DNA of 64,000 nt. It comes from Halichoerus grypus. Its lineage: Eukaryota; Chordata; Mammalia; Carnivora; Phocidae. The translations under genes and the position numbers were made by a program. The notes beneath the pieces were generated by a model that was not told where the DNA came from, searched no databases, and was given only the letters and a program-made list of their open reading frames with translations. Every line of letters starts with the position of its first letter. Position 1 is the stretch's first letter. Where the stretch lies: assembly GCF_964656455.1 (NCBI RefSeq), contig NC_135718.1, positions 20,658,449-20,722,448 of the forward strand, given 5' to 3'. Of the stretch, positions 32,275 through 43,639 are shown piece after piece.

Positions 32275-32351
32275 TTTCTTTCTTTCTTTCCTTCCTTCCT
32301 TCCTTCCTTCCTTCCTTCCTTCCTTCCTTCCTTCCTTCCTTCCTTCTTTCT
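32107..32351. repeat. (CTTT)n then (CCTT)n microsatellite
   Basis: About 245 bp. (CTTT)n with a few CTT interruptions runs to about 32289, then an almost pure (CCTT)n tract of some 14 units runs to 32346. The long K/E-rich and F/L/S-rich open frames across it are products of the repeat. Such a length predicts strong polymorphism between individuals. Confidence 0.99.
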
Positions 32352-32945
32352 AACACATTTGAAAAGTCTTCTCAATGACTTAGTTGCTTTTCAGTCCCAT
32401 TTTCTCAGAAGCACAACCCCACACCCACAAATGTCTTATGGAGCCTTATTTCCTCTCACCTACCAACAATCTGGACTCATCATTCATTACTCTCTTCAGC
32501 TAAAGGGGCATTTACCTTGTTAGATGTTCCCTAGGACTGGATTCTTGCTACAAAACATAATTCCATGTCTGTCATTCCACATACAAATTTCGCTAAGTCT
32601 GAATGTTTTTTTAAAATTTGTTATTTTATGCTTCTGCCAGAGGAACATTATGTATAGAAATCTATCACTACTTCTTGAGTTAGGGAATACATTAAATCAT
32701 TTGTGAGATAATTTCTGTCAAAAACTTCTGTTTTTCACTTTGTAATTCTTTTCAAATATGTCAAAAAATGTTTAAACTCTTGAATGAAAAAAAACACATC
32801 ATAGAGTCAGCATGTGTCTCATTTTCCCATGTGTGTGTGTGTATATATGTTAAAATTCAAAATGCTTACAACAAAATCCAGGAAATCTTTCTCCACTACT
32901 TCTTACTCCTCAGTTCCTCTTCCCAGAGGTAATCTCTTTTTATTT

Positions 32946-33880
32946 ATTTTATTTTCTTTATTTTATTATGTTATGTTAATCACCATACATTACATCATTA
33001 GTTTTTGATGTAGTGTTCCATGATTCATTGTTTGTGTATAACACCCAGTGCTCCATGCAGAACGTGCCCTCTTTAACCCCATCACCAGGCTAACCCATCC
33101 CCCCACACCTCTCCCCTCTAGAACCCTCAGTTTGTTTCTCAGAGTCTATAGTCTCTCATGGTTCCTCTCCCCCTCCAATTTCCCCTCTTCATTCTTCCCT
33201 TCCTGCTATCTTCTTCTTCCTTTTTTTTTTTTTTTTAACATATAATGTATTATTTGTTTCAGAGGTACAGGTCTGTGATTCAATAGTCTTACAGAATTCA
33301 CAGCGCTCACCACAGCACATACCCTCCCCAGTGTCTATCACCCAGCCACCCCATCCCTCCCACTCCCCACCACTCCAGCAACCCTCAGTTTGTTTCCTGA
33401 GATTAAGAATTCCTCATATCAGTGAGGTCATATGATACATCTTTCTCTGATTGAGTTCCATCCATGTTGTTGCAAATGGCAAGATCTCATTCCTTTCGAT
33501 GGCTGCATAATATTCCATTGTATATATATATACCACACCTTCTTTATCCATTCATCTGTCGATGGACATCTAGGCTCTTTCCATAGTTTGGCTATTGTGG
33601 ACATTGCTGCTATAAACATCGGGGTGCACATACTCCTTTGTATCCCTACATTTGTATCTTTGGGGTAAATACCCAGTAGTGCAATTGCTGAGTCGTAGGG
33701 TAGCTCTATTTTCAACTTTTTGAGGAACCTCCATACTGTTTTCCAGAGTGGCTGCACCAGCTTGCATTCCCACCAACAGTGTAGGAGGGTTCCCCTTTCT
33801 CCGCATCCCCGCCAACATCTGTCGTTTCCTGACTTGTTAATTTTAGCCATTCTGACTGGTGTGAGGTGGTGATTTGGATT
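32946..33880 (-). mobile_element. Carnivore L1, 5'-truncated, internal deletion
   Basis: Minus-strand L1 with the full two-part 3' UTR: the outer part (CATACATTACATCATTAGTT ... CACCAGGCTAACCCATCCCC), a 17-T internal run (about 33220-33236), then the inner part (GAGGTACAGGTCTGTGATTC) and the end of ORF2. Two gaps are visible against the other copies: CATATGATACATCTTTCTCTGATTGAGTTCC lacks the usual middle, and GAGGTGGT joins directly to GATTTGGATT near 33870. No convincing TSD; TTCTTTATTT at 32954-32963 and 33879-33888 is a low-complexity candidate. Confidence 0.95.
33428..33850 (-). pseudogene. L1 ORF2 C-terminus (140 codons open)
   Basis: The longest clean L1 coding remnant in the window. 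It holds the ORF2p C-terminal Cys-rich motif intact as C12-X3-C16-X7-H24-X4-C29 ([18 protein letters not shown]), followed by [29 protein letters not shown] and CPSTDEWIKKVWYIY. In a full L1 this C-terminal part helps ORF2p bind its RNA and retrotranspose. Without endonuclease and reverse transcriptase, and with no promoter, it is inert. The open frame indicates modest age rather than function. Confidence 0.9.
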
Positions 33881-34092
33881 CTTTATTTAGGTATCTATCT
33901 CTATATTTCTAAATAATGTATTTATAATGATTTTTTAAAAATTCTTATTTTGTCAAGTTTTCACAGTATCCTTTGGAATACTATAATAATAGATAAAGAT
34001 ATAACAGTCTTCTACAGCACCTCATGTCCACTTAAATTCTCCCATTCTCCCAATGGATTTATCCCAAATACTTTTGGATAAATAGTCACTGT

Positions 34093-34098
34093 ATACAT
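34093..34098. repeat. Left 6-bp TSD of solo LTR
   Basis: ATACAT directly before the LTR's TG; the same hexamer follows its CA at 34590-34595. Confidence 0.85.
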
Positions 34099-34589
34099 TG
34101 TTGGGGTTAATGTAGAGCATGAAATCAGCCATAATACCTGGCTTGCTAAAATGTAACACAGAGGCTGCTAGGGGCAAGGGAGGGTTTCAGAGAAGGGCAT
34201 GGGCCTTTGGAATGCTGGGGCCTTGTGACCACTCTGCCGTTGAAACGCCTCTGGGAGTTACCTTCCCCGAAGCTCTCTTAGCCCAAACAGCCACCCTGTG
34301 ATCTAAGAAATGTATGCATTGTCCCTTAGGCTATGTTTAGTAGACCACGCAGATTAGCATATCTTATCTTTCCCATAAATCCTCTCAGTGTCAGTAAGAC
34401 CCCTTGTCACACATCACATGCTTGAGAAACAATGATAAGGATATCCTGAAGGACCAATAAAAGCGGGAGCAAAGAAGAGCAAAGGGTCTTATCTCTGAGT
34501 GTTGACCCCCTTGTCTTCTTCTCTCTTTCACGCAAAGTTTGGAGTCATCTTTCATCCATCGGTGCAGGGATTGCCGGCCATTCCTGGCA
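34099..34589 (+). mobile_element. Solo LTR of an endogenous retrovirus (class II-like)
   Basis: A 491-bp segment beginning TGTTGGGG and ending CCTGGCA, so with the TG...CA ends that retroviral integrase produces, and flanked by the perfect 6-bp duplication ATACAT. Six-bp duplications are typical of class II (betaretrovirus/ERVK-like) elements. It is clearly more GC-rich than its flanks and contains an AATAAAAG signal at 34456-34463, followed by a GT/CT-rich stretch as in a U3/R boundary or poly-A region. No gag, pol or env sequence adjoins it, so the provirus has been removed by recombination between its two LTRs. Orientation (+) is inferred from the AATAAA signal. The family is not identified. 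Confidence 0.8.
34456..34463 (+). promoter_or_regulatory. AATAAAAG signal in solo LTR
   Basis: AATAAAAG preceded by GGACC, about 127 bp before the LTR's 3' end. In retroviral LTRs such a site can serve as poly-A signal or as a TATA-like element. Which of the two applies cannot be told from sequence alone. Confidence 0.5.
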
Positions 34590-34595
34590 ATACAT
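34590..34595. repeat. Right 6-bp TSD of solo LTR
   Basis: ATACAT directly after the LTR's terminal CA, identical to 34093-34098. Confidence 0.85.
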
Positions 34596-35104
34596 AACAT
34601 AATTATGACTATGTATGTTGCAGATACAGAATTGTATTCTTTTTTATGGAACTTTTTGCTTTTCCTTCATTAATATCTGTTATTTTGATAAGTTTTATAA
34701 ACTTTAATATGCCTATAATTTGTTTTAATGCATCTATCAAATGCTATTGAGCATTTTCCTCCCCCAAACACTCAAACATATCTAATATTTAATCTGTTTT
34801 TTTTTCTTTTTTTTAAAAAAACATTTCCTTGGAGCTCTCTCTCAAGGAATTTTGATTCACCTATTGCAGTCTGGGTTGGTTGGTTTCTAGGTTTGTTTCA
34901 CAACCAGTGTTCCCGAGATTTAAAGTTCCTTTACTTTGGTGGGTAATGCTCTTCAATAAATTCCTGAGAAATGATGTCTTAGAACAAAACACCAAGTCAC
35001 TGTACATATGAAATGTCTATTTTCACATTTGATTGAAAGCTAAGCTGCATATATAATTCTAAGTTAAAGATAATTTTCTATCAAATGGTATGTTAAATAC
35101 AACT
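34596..35104. other. No recognisable feature
   Basis: AT-rich, with a short T-run near 34797-34814; no gene or repeat identified. Confidence 0.45.
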
Positions 35105-35450
35105 GCAAATGCTTTGCTAATCCTTTTATTAAGGGGATGCAGTGTAATTACCCTCTCCTTGAATCTGGACTGGCCTTCGTGACTCACCTGACAAATAGAG
35201 TTGGCAGAAACTATTTTGTAAATTCTGGAGTTAGGTCATTAAAAACTTCGTGGCTTCCATCTAGTCCTCTTGAAAAGCTTGCTCTAGGGAAGGGGTACCC
35301 TGGGACCACCATGTAAGGAAGAAATCCAAGCAAGGTAGTCATATGAAGAGGCTGCTTGGATAGAGGGATGCTTATGCAGTCCCCAGCTGGTTCAGCCATT
35401 CCAGCCCAGATCCCAGACTTTGAAGAAGCCATTTTGAAGATTTCAACTTA
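35105..35450 (+). mobile_element. Ancient interspersed repeat (same family as 44.2 kb)
   Basis: TTGAATCTGGACTGGCCTTC, GTGACTCACCTGACAAATAG, CACCATGTAAGGAAGAAATC and CAGCCATTCCAGCCCAGATC follow an old mammal-wide repeat that is also found at 44.2-44.6 kb. I cannot say with confidence whether it is an L1M 3' UTR or an LTR. Confidence 0.6.
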
Positions 35451-35904
35451 GTAGATATTACTGGAGAACTAAAACAAAATAAACAGTTATCTAACAACAA
35501 AAACTGAGGTCCTAGGCTTATGACCTTAATCAATCTATCTCAGCTATCTTTAGCTATTTGAGCCCCTGGCTGAGGCCTCAGTTATCTGGGGAAGAAAGGA
35601 ACCATCACAACTGTACCCTGCCATAAATTTGTAGGCACAATTAAATGGCTATTTCTTTATGCCAGTAAATTTTAGGGAGGTTCATTATTCAGCATTTGAT
35701 TGAAAAACCTACCTCTGGTTTTAATGCTGTGATTGAAAAGGCTGATATATTCTAAGTTCCTACTCCTTTGGCCTCTCTTTCGAAAGCTTTTTAGGGATTT
35801 CTCATTATTCTGAGATTCTGAAATTGTACAAAGAGGTACATTGGTTCTCTCACCCCATTCATAGTGCTAAGTGCATGGACTCTCAAACTGGAAACAGGTG
35901 ATTT
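35451..35904. other. No recognisable feature
   Basis: Unassigned sequence to the left of the inverted L1 segment. Confidence 0.45.
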
Positions 35905-36228
35905 TTGTCCTTCATTCTACTGATGTGGTATATCGCATTGATTGGTTTTCATATGTTGAATTGCCCCTGCATCACAGGGATAAATCCCAGTTGGTCATGG
36001 TGTATAATCCTTTTAATGTGCTATTGAATTTGGTTTGCTAATATTTTGTTGAGGATTTTTGCATCTGTATTCATCTGGGATTTTGACCTGGGGTTTTCTT
36101 TTCTTTTGGTGTCTTTGTCTGGCTTGGTATCAGAGTAATTCTCATCTCATAAAATGTATGTGGAAGTGATCTCTACTTTTCAACTTTTTTCAAGAGTGTG
36201 AGAAAGTTTGGAATTAATTATTTGAATG
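35905..36228 (-). mobile_element. L1 ORF2 reverse-transcriptase region, inverted
   Basis: On the minus strand this is the ORF2 reverse transcriptase region. On the plus strand it reads TTTGTCCTTCATTCTACTGA, CAGGGATAAATCCCAGTTGG, TTTTGTTGAGGATTTTTGCA and GTCTTTGTCTGGCTTGGTAT. It joins a plus-strand L1 piece from further downstream in ORF2 at about 36228-36234, the hallmark of twin-primed insertion. Confidence 0.85.
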
Positions 36229-36231
36229 AAA

Positions 36232-37700
36232 TATTATATTACAAAGCTATACTAATCAAAACAGTATTATGTTGGCATAAAAACAGATACATTGATCAAT
36301 AGAACAAAATCAAAATCCTAGAAAAAATAAGTAGATACATATATGGTCAACTGATATTTGACAAAGGAGCAAAGAATAGTCAATGGGGAAAGGATAGTCT
36401 TTTCAGTGGTGCTGGGAAAACTGGATACTCCCATGCAAAAGAATGAAATTGGAGTGGAGCCCTATCTCATGCCACTCACAAAAATTAATTTGAAATGAAT
36501 TAAGGGCTTAAATGTAAGACCTGCAACCATAAAACTTCTAGAAGAAGACATAGTATATAAAAATTCCTTGACATTAGTCTTGGCAATGATTTCATGATAT
36601 GACACCAAAAGCACAATCAGCAAAAGTAAACTTAGACAAGTGTGACTACATTAAACTAAAAACTTCTATATAACAAAGGACACAATCAACAGAGTAAAAA
36701 GGGAACCCATGGAATGGGAGAAAACATTTGTAAACCATTTATTTGATAAAGGGTGACTTTCTAAAATATATAAGAAACCCTATGACTCAAAAACAAATAC
36801 AAAACAAATTAACAGCAAATTTATAGCAAAACAAAACAAACTAATAACAATTTAAAAATGAGTTGAAGACTTGAATATACTATTCTCCAAAGATTTTAAA
36901 ATGGCCTACAGGTATATGAAAAGATGCTCAACATCACTAATCATCAGGGAAATGCAAATCAGAACCACAATGAGATATCACCTCACACCTGTTATGAAAA
37001 AGACAAAATTATCAAAAAGACAAAAGTCAAGTTTTGGGGAGGTTGTAGAGGTTGTGGAGAAATTGGAACCTCCATACACTGTTGGTTGGAAGGCAAAATG
37101 CAGCTGCTATGAAAAATAGTATGGAGGGTCCTCAAAAAATTAAAAATAATTCTATTTTTAGTAATCCATTCCTGGGTATCTATCTAAAAAAATTAAAATC
37201 TGGATCTCAAAGAGATATTATCACTCCATGTTCATTACAACACTATTCACAAGAGCCAAGATGTAGAAAAAAACCTAAATTTTCATTGACGGATAGATAA
37301 AGAAAATGTGATATATACCTGGAATGGAGTATTATCCAGCCTTGAAAAAGAAGGAAATCCTGTAATATGTGACAACATGGATGAATCTGGAGAACATTAT
37401 ACTAGGTGAAATAAACCAGTCACAGAAGGACAAATTATTCATGATTCCATTTATATAAAGTACCTAAAATAGCCAAATGCATAGAAACAAAGGATAGAAT
37501 GGTGGTTGCCAGGGGCTACAAGGAGGAAAGAATGAAGAGCTGCTAATCAATGTGCATAAAATTTCAATTATGCAAGATGAATTAGTTCTAGAAATCTGAT
37601 ATACACTATTGTGCTTATAGTTGACAATACTATATTGGGTATTTAAAAATCTGTTGAGAGGGTAAATCTCATGCTGTGTTTTTGTGAAAATTAATTTTAA
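36232..37700 (+). mobile_element. L1 ORF2 3' half and 3' UTR
   Basis: Starts TATTACAAAGCTATACTAAT (just downstream of the reverse transcriptase) and runs through GGTGCTGGGAAAACTGGATA and AATCATCAGGGAAATGCAAA. It continues to GGATGAATCTGGAGAACATT and a decayed A-rich tail (TTTTAAAAAATAAGTAAATAAG). ORF2 is broken into short frames; one (36871-37119) still reads [20 protein letters not shown]. With the inverted part to its left it forms one ~1.8-kb insertion. No TSD survives. Confidence 0.9.
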
Positions 37701-38119
37701 AAAATAAGTAAATAAGTCAAAACCAATACCAAATTGTAAAGAGATGTTGGTCAGTTCAAAGAAATTTTCTGATTAGTGTTGGTTGCTCATTATCATTTTA
37801 AATCAGAAATTTGTATTATTATTATTTTTTTCATCCCATTATGTCCATTTGAAAAACAAAATTACTCAAATCTAATTTCCTTTCAAGCTTTTCTGCAGAT
37901 GTTGCTTGGTGTGGTCATAACGGTGAACAAATAGTCATCATCCTATGTTAAACTCATTGCCATCTTTATGTCTTAGCTCAGTGCTGTCTCATTTTTCCCT
38001 TTCCATTTTCCCAACTCAAGCCTTATGTACTTAGGAGGGCTTCTATCTCTATTCTTATCTCTGTCCTTTTTCTCCTGATCTCCTAAAAGCTAGTGTTTCA
38101 TATTTATCACTTTTCTATG
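37701..38119. other. No recognisable feature
   Basis: Unassigned AT-rich sequence after the L1 tail. Confidence 0.45.
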
Positions 38120-38460
38120 CATCAAAGTAGGCAGTTCTGGATCAGTGCCACCCTGTAGAAATCTAAGATAGCCAAATATGTAATTTAAATTTACTAATAT
38201 TCACCATAAAAAAGAAGGGTGGAAATAATTTTATTCATGTATTTTATTTAACTCAGTATACATAAAAATATATTATGCAATTGTGATCAATATCAAAATA
38301 TTAATGGGACATTTTCCATTCTTTATTGGTATGAAGTCTTCAAAATATAGTATGTATTTTATACCTAGAGAACATCTTATGATATGGTCTAGTTAGTGCT
38401 CTTTTGAGTTATTGATAATTTGCTTTAAGTAACTGTATTTGTACACAGTACAGGAGCTTG
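38120..38460 (+). mobile_element. Ancient non-autonomous repeat, family unresolved
   Basis: CCACCCTGTAGAAATCTAAG, GCCAAATATGTAATTTAAAT, TATTTTATTTAACTCAGTAT, GTGATCAATATCAAAATATT and GTATGTATTTTATACCTAGA follow a mammal-wide old repeat related to 'GTGCTGTCCAATA' elements, probably a DNA-transposon relic. Confidence 0.5.
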
Positions 38461-40139
38461 TATGATGAGTTTTGTCATGTTCTGATGTTTAACTCTTGCT
38501 TCTCTTGCTCTTTCTTTGCTAGTTAATGGAAGCTCAAGAATTGCAACCTCTTTAGTACATAGTGGTGCGTGCATTATGTTAGACTTGTTAATTTTCTCTT
38601 TCCAACTACATTATGACATCTCTGCTTTTCTGTACCCCCTTAATACTTGGCATGATGTTACATTTTGGTTATTTGAAAACCCTTGATTTCCTATTCCTCT
38701 CCTCTCTCTCTCCCTCCTTCTTTCCCTCTTCTCTGTCCATCTCTTTCTCATTATTTTCACTTTGTTCCAAAAAAGCATTTCAAATTATTTAAACAGCATA
38801 ACATAGAATGATACTGATGCTCTTGGTAATTATAATAATAATAATATTTTAAAATTTAATTTAGAACTTAAACTTTATAAACAATATAATATTTATCAAG
38901 GTACTTTCAGCTGAGATACTCAGTGGTTATTTCTTCTCCAGGAAAAACAGTTCCAATTGCTTTAAACTTTTTCTAGGAATATTTATAAACGTTCCAAACT
39001 AAGGGAGATTTTTTTGTGAATTATTAAAAATATATATAATATTATGCTCCTACATGCTTATGATGATGATAATACATTTAGCTTCAATGAAAACCTCTAA
39101 TTGATTTGGACATTTTCACTGAGTTGCAGTCTTTGTTGTTGTTCCTTCATAACAATATGGATGCCATCAAATATATCTAAGTATAAAGAAGACATTCATT
39201 TCTACTGGGCTTTTTGAGCCAGATAAGACTTTGTGACTCTATTTTAACTTTTAACTATATTTTAACTTAAATGTACTTCTAAGCATAGCTTTAAAATATC
39301 TCTCCACTAATTAACGAAAGTGTTTTAATTTTTAAAGTAATGCACATTATAAAAATGCATCCAAAATGCTCTTGGACAGGATCATTAAATGTTCTACTTA
39401 TATAATTTTAAACTCATTTAATTGCACTTTAATTTATGGAGTTTTAGAGTGGTTAGGTACAAGATGTTACTGCAAATTGTTAAGGTCCCATTTTCAAGAC
39501 CTTTAACCAAGAATTGGGGAAGCAAAATAAATTTACAAAATGTAGAGAACTTCAATAAGCTATCTAATGAAGATCCATGGATACCAACTACCAAAGGCTA
39601 AAAAAGGGGAGAAGCTGATGTAATCAGATGTAAGTAATTAGGAGTGTGGGGTGGAGAAAAGGAGGGAATGCTAATTTGTGCCCAGTACATTTGGAGGATT
39701 TCTGCTAAGATAAAATAACTTTCTAATATTCATTTTCTTGGTAAATGATCCCCTCCAATTACTTTATTTTGAGGAATGCATAGTGTGCTACTTAAGGGGA
39801 AGAAAATTTTGTTGTTATGAGAGAATAAAATTAATCATCAGATTTCTAGATATATTATCTGAAGAACAAAATTGACTGATTTCCTCCCAAAGACCATGCA
39901 GAGTACAGATGTGGCCAACACTACAAGGGAAACAAATATCTGAAGATCAGATCCCTTTCTTAAGTGCCTCATTAAGACATTATTCAGTGTTCATAATGTA
40001 TGTACCACTTGAAAAGGCAACAAGAAAATTAAATGCAGGAAAATACATGGTAACAAATGGGAATTGACCTGGAATGAGTATTGAGCCCAGGTTAGGCCCA
40101 GAGAGGGAACAAATAAACAGAATGAGATTAATGACACCC
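38461..40139. other. No gene; one pyrimidine tract
   Basis: Unassigned AT-rich sequence. 38696-38752 is a C/T-rich tract (CTCCTCTCTCTCTCCCTCCT). No frame longer than 60 codons. Confidence 0.45.
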
Positions 40140-40385
40140 AACACTTAAAATATGTATGTGCCAGATGGTATTCGCAATACTTATGCCATATACTTTATCC
40201 TACCTGCAGGATAGGTAGGACCTATTTTTATTATATTCATTTTACAAATGAGGAAACTGATGCACAGAAATGTTATATGACTTTCCTAAAACTACACACC
40301 TGATAAATTGCAAAGTTGAGCTTTGAACCCAGGCGGTCTGATGGCAGAGTTTAAACTATTGACCTTCTGTGTTGATGGATTATAT
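40140..40385 (-). mobile_element. MIR SINE relic
   Basis: Well preserved reverse-complement MIR: TGTGCCAGATGGTATTCGCA, CATTTTACAAATGAGGAAAC, TGATGCACAGAAATGTTATA and GCTTTGAACCCAGGCGGTCT. Confidence 0.9.
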
Positions 40386-40604
40386 GCTGTAAAGTAAGTG
40401 AACAATTCCTGTAAGTACATTGTTACTAATTTTAGCTCTAAAAATTAGTCAATAATTTATATTTAATTCAAAGCTATTTCTGTATATCAAGTTCATTTAT
40501 CAGCATTTTGACACAGATTTCTAGTTATTGCATTATAATGAAGAAGAAAACAAGAGTTGAATTAACTCCTATTTAGATGAAGTTTTCAGCATAGACATCA
40601 GTTA

Positions 40605-40745
40605 TCTAGAATAGTGTTTTTCAAGTTCTCTTAGCAGTGAACTTGCTTAGGATACTCAGTTAAAATGCGTATTTTGGAGCCCTGACTTGAGAAGTTCTGA
40701 TTTAGAAAGTCTACAACTGACATTTTTAATGAGAAATCCAGGGAA
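40605..40745. mobile_element. Possible MER5-type hAT MITE
   Basis: GTGTTTTTCAAGTTCTCTTA, TTAAAATGCGTATTTTGGAG, CCCTGACTTGAGAAGTTCTG and ATTTTTAATGAGAAATCCAG keep the block order of MER5-like elements, but the match is weak. Confidence 0.35.
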
Positions 40746-40884
40746 ATCAGATATAGTTTAGAAAAATTCTTTTATTGGATGTTTTTTGTGGCACCAAGAC
40801 TTCTTAGGTGGTCCATATATTGCCCTCAAAGAACCTCACACCTAACTTATTAACACTCTCTGGTCATTGCTCATTTGCTCTTCA

Positions 40885-41020
40885 TTCTCTCCTTCTAAAC
40901 TATGAAATATTTACGGGTAAGGATTGTATTACTCTAATGCTATATCTCTAATACCTACCACTTAAACTTCCCCACAGTAGGTCCTTAATAGCTATATATT
41001 AAAGAAAGAAACACTGTAGG
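40885..41020 (+). mobile_element. L2 3' end relic
   Basis: TATGAAATATTTACGGGTAA, CTCTAATACCTACCACTTAA and ACAGTAGGTCCTTAATAGC follow the L2 3' end, ending near GAATGAATGAGTGAATGAAT. Confidence 0.65.
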
Positions 41021-41185
41021 ATATGTAGAATGAATGAGTGAATGAATAATTATGAGATGGTCTTAGAGTATGCCAAGTGATGAATCATTTTTAGATGACT
41101 GGGTTTATTATGCCTAATTGTCTCACTTCGCTGCATATGTGTAGACAAAAAGTGAAATGTTTATTTCAGTGACCTATTCCCCCCC

Positions 41186-41206
41186 AAACAAACAAACAAA
41201 CAAACA
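41186..41206. repeat. (AAAC)n
   Basis: Five AAAC units after a C-run. Confidence 0.95.
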
Positions 41207-41589
41207 CCCCTATTGGCTCAAGTTTCTCTTCTCTCTCTGTTGATATTGCCCAATTTTAGCCTTCCTTCTCAAATTCAATTCTTGTAATTTTATTCCATTT
41301 TGTAGAGTTTCTCAGAAACATGCTTATGAACTAAACTATGGCACTCGCTGAAAATGGATACACTTCTTTGGCAATTTCTTTGGAAGAATCAAGGTTCCAA
41401 AATATATTTGCATATTGTTCCTCTTCTTGGATAGGAGACAGAACCTTGGACTTTCACATTAATATCTTCTGCTCTAGCATAGACCTTCATCAATGATGGG
41501 TCTACATCATTCATTTTAACAAGTATTTAATAGTATGCTTGCATGATGTTAAGTACTAGAGAAGAGCAATTTAGCATGTAGATTTCTTT

Positions 41590-41775
41590 TCCATTTTTAT
41601 AGCATTTTCCCACACATTATCCTGTTTTATTTTTGAAATAATCATTTGAGCTAGAGAGAACACTTAGCATTATTCTTATTTTTTTCAAAAACACTATGCC
41701 TCAGAAGTAGAGTGATTGCCCAAGGTTAAACACCTGCCTAGTGACTCAGTTGGGACTGGAACCCATTTCATAAAA
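41590..41775 (-). mobile_element. MIR SINE relic
   Basis: ATTATCCTGTTTTATTTTTG, GCCTCAGAAGTAGAGTGATT, GCCCAAGGTTAAACACCTGC and TTGGGACTGGAACCCATTTC follow reverse-complement MIR. Confidence 0.8.
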
Positions 41776-41814
41776 TTGGAAAAAGAATACAATCCAGATT
41801 CTCTCTCAGAGAAC

Positions 41815-42080
41815 TCTTTCAATTAAATCAACAAACATTTACTGAACCAATCCCCAGTGATGGGTAGTGAGCTCAGAATTGAGAATTTAAAGACAAATAA
41901 GAAATTCTACTTTCCCTCAAGTAACTCATAGATTATTACAGGAAATAGACTTGTAAACAAGTGCATTAAAATCAACATAGTAAGTGATATTATAAAGGTA
42001 TGAACTGAATGCATATTGTAAAGGAGCAAAACTTGCTCAGGGCAAGCAGAAAAAGCTTTTTTCTTTTAAGTTCAGTAATG
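41815..42080 (-). mobile_element. L2 relic
   Basis: ATCAACAAACATTTACTGAA, CCTCAAGTAACTCATAGATT, AATAGACTTGTAAACAAGTG and TAGTAAGTGATATTATAAAG follow the antisense of the L2 3' end. Confidence 0.65.
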
Positions 42081-43639
42081 AACATGAGAAAGATAATTTA
42101 GATATGGGTGCCAGTGGGGTGGGGGTAGTTTAAAAGCTTCCAGGAAGAATGAATAGTATGGCAAAGGCAAAGCATTATAAAAGACTCATCTTGTTTAGGG
42201 CAGGTGTTGGTTCATAAACTGAACCCCTACCCAGAGGGCAAGGTGAGATGGAAGAAAGAGACAAACCAATCCAGAGGCAGGTTTTATATGCAAGGGAACT
42301 TACATATGAGGCTTGTCTTGGGTGGCTGCAAGATGAGTAGGTCTACACACCTGCCTGTTAGAATCCTAAAGTTCATATAGAGACCTGAACTGGGTTCAGG
42401 TTCAGTCACATATACCATCCAGATCTCAACACATTGCTCTCTAAAGGCTGTATCCTTGAAAACAGTTCCCACTGTGGGAATGGTGAGCGGAGCATACATT
42501 GCAAGGATAGGGGAGGGAGTGAGAAGCCTCCCATTGCTCAGGTCCAGCTCTTAGTTGACCCAGTGGTCATATCCTCTTGGTAACCATCTCCAACAGCAAA
42601 TGAGATTTTCAGTGTAACGACCAGGTTCAGACAGGATAGAAGGATGTCAGGTAAGGTAAATAAGTTGGTGTTCCTTTCAACCAATATACAAAAAGAATTT
42701 AGAAACTATAAGCACAAAAGTAACATTTTAGGTAAAAATAAAGAAGTGAAATACAAGTCTATGGTAGAAGTGCTCAAATTTGAGAGGAATTTTAAGAAAA
42801 GGCCTGGGGTCTTCACTGGTCCAAGATTACTAAGAGGTGGTAGTCTAATCAACAGAAATTTAGTCATTTCCACCTTCAGCCTCACCACCATCTAGTGTGT
42901 GCCATTACTTCAATAAATCCTAAAATGTTAATTTTCTGTTTATAGTTTCTAAATTTTTTTGTTTGTTTTTGAGATTTGATATTAACCCACTCTCCAGTCT
43001 GCTGGCTATAGGGACAAGACACAAATCATAAATTTTGACCCAAAGTTCTTCCTGAGACCATGACCTGGCAGTGTGACCACTGATGGTGTGGCTCATTTTG
43101 ATGATACAAAGTGCATGATCACAGGGTGTGATTATTTGGATCATCATTCCTCCATGTTCAGTAAAGTCAGGTAATTCTGTGGTGCCTAATGATATCTGTA
43201 GCTGTTCCCCATAAGACAGCTAAGAAAACATTCAAATGTTCTTACTTCAGTACATAAAACAAATACCTGGAGGACCAGAAAGTAATTTCTTATTCCATAG
43301 TATATTCTTGTGTTATGTATTGGTTGTTCTAATTTGGAGATTCTGAGATATTTTTAAGGCTGGGGGAGGTTTCTGGATTTGGCAAGGTGGCTTTTGATTC
43401 CATATAGGTCATATCGAAGACCTTGAAAAAACTGGGTAAACATTCTCTAGCCTTAGCCATAAGATATTTAGGTGCTAGAACTATAAATAGTCTTATATGT
43501 CACTTATTTTCTCAATTTCCAAGCATGTAAGCAGTTGCTTTAAAAGCAATTTCTAGGGCAAATTTCCCAATATGTAACGTGTACAAAAGCCAACTTTGCT
43601 GGGTAAGGATTTAAATTTTTATTGTAGGCCCTCTATTTA
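42081..43639. other. No recognisable gene or repeat
   Basis: Unassigned. Overlapping frames on both strands at 42.64-43.15 kb (60-83 codons) have no motif. Confidence 0.45.

Noticed and set aside
32008..32523. Long K/E/R-rich (minus) and F/L/S-rich (plus) open frames of 65-143 codons
   Set aside because: They are translations of the CTTT/CCTT microsatellite; every frame of such a repeat is open and has no protein meaning.
33428..33850. 140-codon open frame as a functional host gene
   Set aside because: It is plainly the C-terminus of L1 ORF2 within a truncated element with 3' UTR in the expected place.
34801..34822. T-run as an L1 or SINE tail
   Set aside because: No element body adjoins the run on either side.
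36871..37300. Three overlapping plus-strand frames (62-82 codons) as a small gene
   Set aside because: They read the ORF2 C-terminal region ([14 protein letters not shown] and following) in shifted frames; this is a decayed L1.
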